From NCBI GenBank assembly GCA_002414905.1, contig DIAY01000217.1, positions 1 to 18,982 of the forward strand: DNA of 18,982 nucleotides. The letters run 5' to 3'. A program made the position numbers and the translations under genes. The stretch's first letter is position 1. Each line of letters opens with the position of its first letter. The DNA comes from Holophagales bacterium UBA5066 (GTDB lineage Bacteria > Acidobacteriota > Thermoanaerobaculia > UBA5066). Positions 14,495-18,982 of this stretch are shown one piece after another. The notes under the pieces are model-generated. The model ran no database searches. It was not told where the DNA came from and saw only the letters and a list, made by a program, of their open reading frames with translations.

Positions 14495-14500
14495 TAGAGT
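14495..14500 (+). promoter_or_regulatory. Possible leaderless -10 element for the SDR gene
   Basis: TAGAGT matches TATAAT at four of six positions and ends 9 nt before the ATG at 14510. The intervening bases CCTCCTCGC are pyrimidine-rich, so no Shine-Dalgarno exists. The -35 region, which would fall over the end of the permease gene, has no clear TTGACA. Confidence 0.3.
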
Positions 14501-14509
14501 CCTCCTCGC

Positions 14510-15334
14510 ATGGAAGACAACGTCGTCCTCATCACCGGAGCCTCGTCGGGAATCGGCGAGGCTGTCGCCCGCGAGCTCGTGCATCGGGGGGCGAAGGTCG
14601 TCCTCTGCGCGCGCCGGACCGATCGCCTCGAGAAGATCGCGGCGGAGCTCTGCTCCGCGGGCGGCTCGGCCATCGCCGTCGCGTGCGACGTCACGAAAGA
14701 CGGTGACCCCGAGGCCGCCGTCGCGCGCGCCATCTCGGAGTGGGGAAGGCTCGACACGGTCCTGGCGAACGCCGGGTTTGCGATCGCCGGACGGCTCGAG
14801 GCACTCACCCTCGACGACTACCGCCGGCAGCTCGAGACGAATCTCTTCGGCACCATCCGGACGCTTCAGGCCGCGCTCCCCGAGCTGAAGAAGACGAAAG
14901 GGCGCATCGGCGTCACCGGGAGCGTCAACGGCTTCATCGGCACCCCCGCGACCTCCGCGTACTGCATCTCGAAGTTTGCCGTCCGCGGCCTCTGCGACTC
15001 CATCCGGCCCGAGCTGAAAAGCGCGGGCATCTCCGTGACCCTCATCGCTCCCGGCTTCGTCGCGAGCGAAATCCGGGCCAAGGACAACCGCGAAGTCGTC
15101 CACCGGCACGCGAAGGATCCCGTTCCGGCGTGGCTCGTCGCCTCCGCCGAATCGGCCGCAAACGAGATCGTGAACGCCCTGAGCCGCCGCAAGCGCGAAC
15201 AGATCGTCACATTCCACGGCAAGGTTGCCGTCTTCCTCGAACGCCACTTCTCGTGGCTCGTCGCGCTCCTCGGCGGCGCCGTGGACGCGGACAAGCGTCC
15301 GGACCGGAAGCGGGAGGCGCGCGGGAGCACCTGA
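14510..15334 (+). CDS. Short-chain dehydrogenase/reductase (SDR)
   Basis: This 274-residue classical SDR has the cofactor motif TGASSGIG (9-16), NAG (87-89), structural N111, and catalytic S138 (TGSVNG), Y151 and K155 (YCISK). ARR at 35-37 after the second beta strand suggests preference for NADPH. The C-terminal 40 residues include a hydrophobic stretch (HFSWLVALLGG, about 246-256), often seen in SDRs that associate with membranes or lipids. The substrate is unknown. It starts 31 bp after the metal permease; the lack of a ribosome binding site and the TAGAGT 9 nt upstream suggest separate transcription. It converges on the pirin gene. Confidence 0.9.
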   Translation: MEDNVVLITGASSGIGEAVARELVHRGAKVVLCARRTDRLEKIAAELCSAGGSAIAVACDVTKDGDPEAAVARAISEWGRLDTVLANAGFAIAGRLEALTLDDYRRQLETNLFGTIRTLQAALPELKKTKGRIGVTGSVNGFIGTPATSAYCISKFAVRGLCDSIRPELKSAGISVTLIAPGFVASEIRAKDNREVVHRHAKDPVPAWLVASAESAANEIVNALSRRKREQIVTFHGKVAVFLERHFSWLVALLGGAVDADKRPDRKREARGST

Positions 15335-15397
15335 CTCTCAGGGCCGGTCGAAACCAGCGCTCCCTTTCCCGTCACGGCCTTCGAGCCGTCGCGCCCT

Positions 15398-16270
15398 TCA
15401 GGCGAGTCGCCCCTCGCGGTAGTCCTTCACCGCCTGGCGGATTTCCTCCTCGGTGTTCATGACGAACGGGCCGTACTGCGCGATCGACTCACCCAGCGGC
15501 CGCCCGGCGACGAGGAGCAGCCGAGCGCCCTCCCTCGCCTCGAGGACGACGCCGTCGGCCTCCGGGTCGTTCGCGAGGATCGCCATACGCCCTGTTGGCA
15601 CGTCGCGTCCGGAAATCGTCACCTCGCCGCGGTAGACGTAGACGAACGCGTTGTGCCCCGGCGGAAGCGCCTGGGCGAAGCGGGCCCCGGCGTCGAGATG
15701 GAGGTCGAGGTAGAGCGGTGCGGTCGTCTCGCGCGTCACCGCGCCGATGACCCCGTGGCTCTCCCCGGCAATGACGACCGCCGTCGCGCCGTCCGCGGCA
15801 AAGCGCGGAAGGTCGCCCGCGGCGAAGTCCCGGTACCAGGGCGCCTGCATCTTGTCGCGACCGGGGAGGTTCAGCCAGAGCTGGAACCCCTCCATCACCC
15901 CCTCTTCCTGCTGCGGGATCTCCGAGTGGATGACACCCCGCCCGGCCGTCATCCACTGGACGCCGCCGTTCTCGAGGAGCCCTGCGTTCCCGGCGCTGTC
16001 CTGGTGCTTCATCCTCCCCGCGATCATGTAGGTGATCGTCTCGAAGCCGCGGTGCGGGTGGTCGGGAAAGCCTGCGATGTAGTCGTCCGGGTCGTCGCTG
16101 CCGAAGGCGTCGAGCATCAGGAAGGGGTCGAGCCGCTTCTGCATCGCGCCATGGAGGACGCGCGTCAGCTTCACGCCGGCGCCGTCCGAGGTCGCGGTGC
16201 CGGAGACGAGGCGTTCGACGGTACGGGGATGAAGCACGTGCGCCTGAGTGTTGCGGTTCTCGTTGGCCAT
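15398..16270 (-). CDS. Pirin family protein
   Basis: This 290-residue bicupin of the pirin (YhaK-like) family has the N-terminal cupin metal site as HPHRGFET (H71, H73) and GVIHSEIP (H115, E117), which usually bind iron. A DSAGN segment (91-95) typical of the family lies between them. Some pirins show quercetin 2,3-dioxygenase activity and others act as redox-sensitive co-regulators; which applies here is unknown. The start at 16270 has GGGAGA about seven bases upstream. It is a single-gene unit, convergent with the SDR gene. The 63-bp gap contains only a weak 5-bp hairpin (15374-15389). Codon use matches the window's native style. Confidence 0.93.
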   Translation of the reverse strand: MANENRNTQAHVLHPRTVERLVSGTATSDGAGVKLTRVLHGAMQKRLDPFLMLDAFGSDDPDDYIAGFPDHPHRGFETITYMIAGRMKHQDSAGNAGLLENGGVQWMTAGRGVIHSEIPQQEEGVMEGFQLWLNLPGRDKMQAPWYRDFAAGDLPRFAADGATAVVIAGESHGVIGAVTRETTAPLYLDLHLDAGARFAQALPPGHNAFVYVYRGEVTISGRDVPTGRMAILANDPEADGVVLEAREGARLLLVAGRPLGESIAQYGPFVMNTEEEIRQAVKDYREGRLA

Positions 16271-16702
16271 GCCGGATTCTCCCTCACCGTCCGGGCGGCA
16301 CGTCCTCCTCGTCTATTTCTCGAACGATCGCCGTGCGCGGCGGTCTGCAAGAAGTGCACGACGAATCCAGGAAGGACTGCAAGCCCTACCGGACGCCGGG
16401 TCCGCTGTGCGGCATCTCCGACCAGCGGGCCGGCACGGCTGAATGGTGCCGAACCAGCATTGGACCGCCCGGAGCCCTCGCACCGATGCCGATGCCGATG
16501 CCGATGATGGACAAGACCTACATGTTCCACGGCTTGGAGTTCTTCCCGCCCCGGACGCTCGGCCGTGTCCCGGCCGAGCGGGTGCTGGCCGAGCTCGCCA
16601 TCGACAACCCGGGCGTCTGCCGATCCCGCCGAAGTTGGAGCGGGGGTAGTGTCCGCTTCATGAGGCGGCTCCCCTTGCCAACGGGAGCCAGGGAGAAGCC
16701 GC
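16271..16702. other. 432-bp stretch without an assignable gene
   Basis: This stretch lies between the divergent pirin and dipeptidase genes. A frame on the plus strand is open from ATG 16333 past the dipeptidase start (to 16803). Between about 16507 and 16620 it shows strong C/G at third positions, with a protein-like segment FHGLEFFPPRTLGRVP. I recognise no family, and the frame runs into the dipeptidase gene, so it may be the remnant of a broken gene. It also holds four CCGATG repeats (16483-16506). The bases near the pirin end are the most AT-rich in the area (16311-16330) and may hold the pirin promoter. Confidence 0.4.
16483..16506 (+). repeat. Four tandem copies of CCGATG
   Basis: A perfect hexanucleotide microsatellite of four units, read as repeated Pro-Met in the open frame starting at 16333. 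Such a tract can change length by slippage without shifting frame. There is no sign that it is regulatory. Confidence 0.85.
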
Positions 16703-16710
16703 ATGAAGCG
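16654..16710 (+). promoter_or_regulatory. Nested inverted repeat covering the dipeptidase start codon
   Basis: CGCTTCATG (16654-16662) is a perfect 9-bp inverted match to CATGAAGCG (16702-16710), which contains the start codon at 16703. The stem can extend through CGGCT (16666-16670) with AGCCG (16697-16701), leaving a 3-nt AGG bulge. A competing inner hairpin GGCTCCC/GGGAGCC (16667-16673 with 16683-16689) shares bases with that extension. The GGGAGA ribosome binding site lies inside the loop region. The fold could switch translation; no known riboswitch family is recognised. Confidence 0.45.
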
Positions 16711-17923
16711 TTTTGCCATTGCCCTCTCGATTGCGGGACTCCTCTCCGCTTGCCACTCCTCCGCACCTCTCACGGTGGCGGGAGCGACATCGGTACGGAT
16801 TGAACGGCTGCTGCGGGAGACGCCCCTCGTCGACGGCCACAACGACCTGATGATTCATTACCACGCCTGCCGCGACGGCTGCCCGCGCGGCCTTGCCGAT
16901 TACGACATCACCGCCGGCGCAAAGGGGCAAACGGACATTGCGCGCTGGCGCAAGGGCCGGCTCGGCGCGCAACTGCTCAATGCGGGCTGGACCGACGACG
17001 AAGCGCCCACGCTGATCGGCACCCTCGAGGGCTTCGCTTTCGCGCGCGCACTCGTTGGGGGCCATGCCGGGGATCTGGTGATGGCGCGCAGCGGCGACGA
17101 GATCCGTGCCGCGCACGCTTCCGGCCTCATCGCGATCGTGCTGTCTCTGGAACATCCGGGCCGACTCGGCAACGACGAATCCACCGTGCGCCGCCTTGCC
17201 GCCGAAGGCCTCCGCGCCGACATCCTGGCCTACGACGCGCCGACCGCGCTCGCCGACGGTCACGCCGGCCCGGCGAAGCATGGCGGTCTGTCAACGCTGG
17301 GCCGCGAGATGGTGGGTTGGATGCAGGACTACGGCATCCTCGTCGATCTCTCGCATTCATCGGCCGACACTGCGCGCGACGTGCTCGATATCGCCACCGC
17401 GCCGGTGCTCTTCAGCCACTCCAACGCCGCTGCCCTGTGCGATGTGTCGCGCAACGTGCCCGACGATGTGTTGCGTCGCCTGCCCGGAAACGGTGGCATC
17501 GTGATGGTGGCTTTCGGATCCGAGTTCGTCAGCAAGCCGTTCTCCGACTGGATGGCGCGAGGCGACGCGTACTGGGCGGAGTTGATGAAGCAGTACAACG
17601 GCGACCGTGCGCGAGTCGGGCCGCTGATGGAGCAGTGGGAACGCGACAACCCGGTGCCCTCGACCGGCAGCATCTCCGACCTCGCCGACCACATCGATCA
17701 CATCCGGGACGTTGCTGGCCTCGATCATGTCGGCATCGGTGCCGACTTCGACGGCATTCCGGCTACGGTCAAGGGACTTGAAGACGTTTCGACCTATCCG
17801 CAACTGTTCGAGGAGCTGGCCCGGCGAGGCTGGAGCGATGTGGCAATCAAGAAGCTGGCTGGCGACAACTTCCTGCGCGTCCTCGACGCTGCCGATGAAC
17901 GCGCACGATCCGCCCGGCACTGA
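16703..17923 (+). CDS. Membrane dipeptidase (peptidase family M19), lipoprotein
   Basis: This 406-residue zinc dipeptidase-like protein related to renal dipeptidase has an N-terminal signal with lipobox LSAC (14-17), so it should be lipidated at C17 and face the periplasm or outer membrane. The binuclear metal ligands are all recognisable: H46 and D48 (VDGHNDL), bridging E150 (LSLEH), H218 (DLSHSS), H239 (FSHSNA) and D348 (GADFDG). Y177 replaces the His of the LTHN motif seen in canonical members. It likely cleaves dipeptides, possibly with D-residues. Leucine is encoded about equally by CTG and CTC, whereas neighbours use CTC almost alone, so horizontal origin is likely. GGGAGA seven bases upstream supports the start. 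It is a single-gene unit. Confidence 0.93.
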   Translation: MKRFAIALSIAGLLSACHSSAPLTVAGATSVRIERLLRETPLVDGHNDLMIHYHACRDGCPRGLADYDITAGAKGQTDIARWRKGRLGAQLLNAGWTDDEAPTLIGTLEGFAFARALVGGHAGDLVMARSGDEIRAAHASGLIAIVLSLEHPGRLGNDESTVRRLAAEGLRADILAYDAPTALADGHAGPAKHGGLSTLGREMVGWMQDYGILVDLSHSSADTARDVLDIATAPVLFSHSNAAALCDVSRNVPDDVLRRLPGNGGIVMVAFGSEFVSKPFSDWMARGDAYWAELMKQYNGDRARVGPLMEQWERDNPVPSTGSISDLADHIDHIRDVAGLDHVGIGADFDGIPATVKGLEDVSTYPQLFEELARRGWSDVAIKKLAGDNFLRVLDAADERARSARH

Positions 17924-18061
17924 CCTACGGCATCCGGCAGCCCTGGCCTGCCTGCTCTTGATGAAATCCGCCGAACGTCCGGCAATCACGAGATAGAGGA
18001 GAGGTCCCGAAGGCTCGCAGAGGGTCTTGGGGTCCTCCGGAAACGCCCGCGCACTCGTTCC

Positions 18062-18805
18062 CTACGCCGCCTCTTCCGCCGGCCGGTCGCTCACGATCCG
18101 CCCGTCGCGGATTTCCACGATCCGGCTCGCGCGGCGGGCGAGCGCCAGGTCGTGGGTGATGACGATGAGCGTCGAGCCTTGCTTCCAGAGGTCGAGGAAG
18201 ACCCCCATGATGTCGGTGCCCGAGGTCGTGTCGAGGTTGCCGGTCGGCTCGTCGGCGAGGACGATGTCGGGGTCCATTGCCAGGGCGCGGGCGATCGCGA
18301 CGCGCTGCATCTGGCCACCCGAGAGCTCCGTCGGCTTGTGGTCCATCCGGTCGCCGAGGCCGACCTTCGTCAGGAGCTCGGCCGTCTTCGCCCGCCTCAC
18401 CTTCGGCGGCACGCCCCCGAAGACGAGCGGCATCTCGACGTTCTCGAAGGCCGAGATCTGCGGGAGCAGGTTGAACGCCTGGAAGACGAAGCCGACGCGG
18501 CGGTTGCGGACGTCGGCAAGCTGATCGCGCGAGAGGCCCGCGACCTTCTCTCCTCCGATGAAGTAGTCGCCCCCGCTGGGAGTGTCGAGGCAGCCGAGGA
18601 GGTTCATGAGGGTCGATTTGCCGGAGCCTGACGGACCGACGATCGCCACGAACTCGCCCTTCTCGATCTTGAGGTCGACACCCTTGAGCGCCTCGACCTT
18701 CACCTTCCCCGTGTCGTAGACCTTCCGGATCCCCTGCATCTCGATGATCGGACGGCCGTCTTCTTCGTGCGTCTTGTCTGCGGTCTTCTCTCGGCGGCTC
18801 GACAT
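18062..18805 (-). CDS. ABC transporter ATPase, MacB/LolD type
   Basis: This 247-residue ATPase belongs to the MacB/LolD/FtsE-like group, which drives mechanotransmission rather than direct membrane transport. It has Walker A GPSGSGKST (57-65), Q109 (FVFQAFNLLP), signature LSGGQMQR (161-168), Walker B with DEPTGNLD (185-192) and H218. The FQAFNLLP and DEPTGNLD wording is characteristic of the group. The start at 18805 has TAGGAG six bases upstream, only nine bases after the permease stop, so the pair is one operon. A charged 20-residue N-terminal extension (SSRREKTADKTHEED) precedes the domain. The cargo is unknown: possibly a peptide, siderophore, lipoprotein or drug. Confidence 0.92.
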   Translation of the reverse strand: MSSRREKTADKTHEEDGRPIIEMQGIRKVYDTGKVKVEALKGVDLKIEKGEFVAIVGPSGSGKSTLMNLLGCLDTPSGGDYFIGGEKVAGLSRDQLADVRNRRVGFVFQAFNLLPQISAFENVEMPLVFGGVPPKVRRAKTAELLTKVGLGDRMDHKPTELSGGQMQRVAIARALAMDPDIVLADEPTGNLDTTSGTDIMGVFLDLWKQGSTLIVITHDLALARRASRIVEIRDGRIVSDRPAEEAA

Positions 18806-18814
18806 GGCGGGCTC

Positions 18815-18982
18815 CTACTCGTAGCGAAGGGTGGACGCGGGGTCGATCGCGGCGGCGCGACGCGCCGGGAAGTAGCCGGCGAGAAGGCCGATGACCCCCA
18901 GGATCGAGGCGGTGGCGATGCCGATCGGAAGCGAGAGCTTCGGCGTCCCGAGGAAGGAGAGGACCTCGTTGCCCTCGGTCGG
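18815..18982 (-). CDS. MacB/FtsX-like ABC permease, C-terminal end
   Basis: Reading inward from the window edge on the minus strand gives 55 residues ending at TAG 18815-18817. They comprise a loop, one hydrophobic helix (IGIATASILGVIGLLAGY) and the terminal motif FPARRAAAIDPASTLRYE. The PARRAA...DP...LRYE ending is characteristic of MacB-type permeases, whose FtsX domain ends at the last transmembrane helix. The rest of the gene, including the periplasmic domain, lies beyond the window. It is co-transcribed with the following ATPase gene. Confidence 0.92.
   Translation of the reverse strand, partial: PTEGNEVLSFLGTPKLSLPIGIATASILGVIGLLAGYFPARRAAAIDPASTLRYE

Noticed and set aside
15374..15389. 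An ACGGC/GCCGT hairpin with a TTCG-containing loop between the SDR and pirin genes as a terminator.
   Set aside because: A five-pair stem without a T run; such stems arise often by chance in GC-rich DNA.
16483..16506. CCGATG repeats as part of a CRISPR-like array.
   Set aside because: The units are six bases long, contiguous and without spacers, so this is a plain microsatellite.
17924..18061. The 138-bp gap after the dipeptidase gene as a site for a tRNA, terminator or insertion repeat.
   Set aside because: I saw no cloverleaf, no strong stem with a T run, and no direct repeat matching the other edge of the foreign-looking patch.

Overview
The window is a GC-rich bacterial chromosome segment with almost no intergenic space. 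Its genes are strongly biased to C or G at the third codon position, and leucine is nearly always CTC. An outer-membrane barrel protein with a signal peptide and a terminal phenylalanine indicates a diderm cell. Together with a small RRM protein, a DUF1015-serA pair and a long-chain acyl-CoA ligase, the style suggests an Acidobacteriota-like organism (for example the Thermoanaerobaculia). That placement is an impression from gene content and codon style, not a proven assignment.

Layout. Positions 1-2273 (+): the C-terminal part of a molybdopterin oxidoreductase, coupled by an ATGA overlap to a NUDIX hydrolase. Positions 2285-6741 (-): a DUF1015 protein, then a serA-type phosphoglycerate dehydrogenase with an ACT domain, then a long-chain fatty acyl-CoA synthetase. 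Positions 6818-7060 (+): a lone 80-residue RRM protein. Positions 7077-10132 (-): a saccharopine-dehydrogenase-family enzyme, ATGA-coupled to a fused ABC exporter half-transporter.

Positions 10255-14478 (+) are the most interesting unit. It is a metal-ion uptake operon of five genes: a small His/Cys membrane-anchored protein, an outer-membrane porin with an N-terminal coiled coil and His-rich loops, a cluster A-I (ZnuA/TroA-like) binding protein, a short and divergent ATPase, and a ZnuB-like permease. The last three overlap by GTGA and ATGA. Together they could carry a divalent metal, probably zinc or manganese, from outside the cell to the cytoplasm. A TTGACA-containing promoter-like element and an adjacent 14-bp tandem repeat lie just upstream.

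Positions 14510-15334 (+) hold an SDR oxidoreductase and 15398-16270 (-) a pirin. A roughly 1.7-kb patch at 16.3-17.95 kb differs in codon use (CTG as common as CTC). It holds an M19 dipeptidase lipoprotein behind a 430-bp stretch with no assignable gene, and it looks horizontally acquired. Positions 18062-18982 (-) hold a MacB/LolD-type ATPase and the C-terminal tail of its FtsX-like permease.

One pattern recurs. Several genes at the head of a transcription unit (starts at 6741-, 10132-, 10255+ and 14510+) lack a Shine-Dalgarno sequence and have a -10-like hexamer 7-9 nt before the start codon. Most genes inside operons have good ribosome binding sites. This suggests leaderless transcription as a common mode here.
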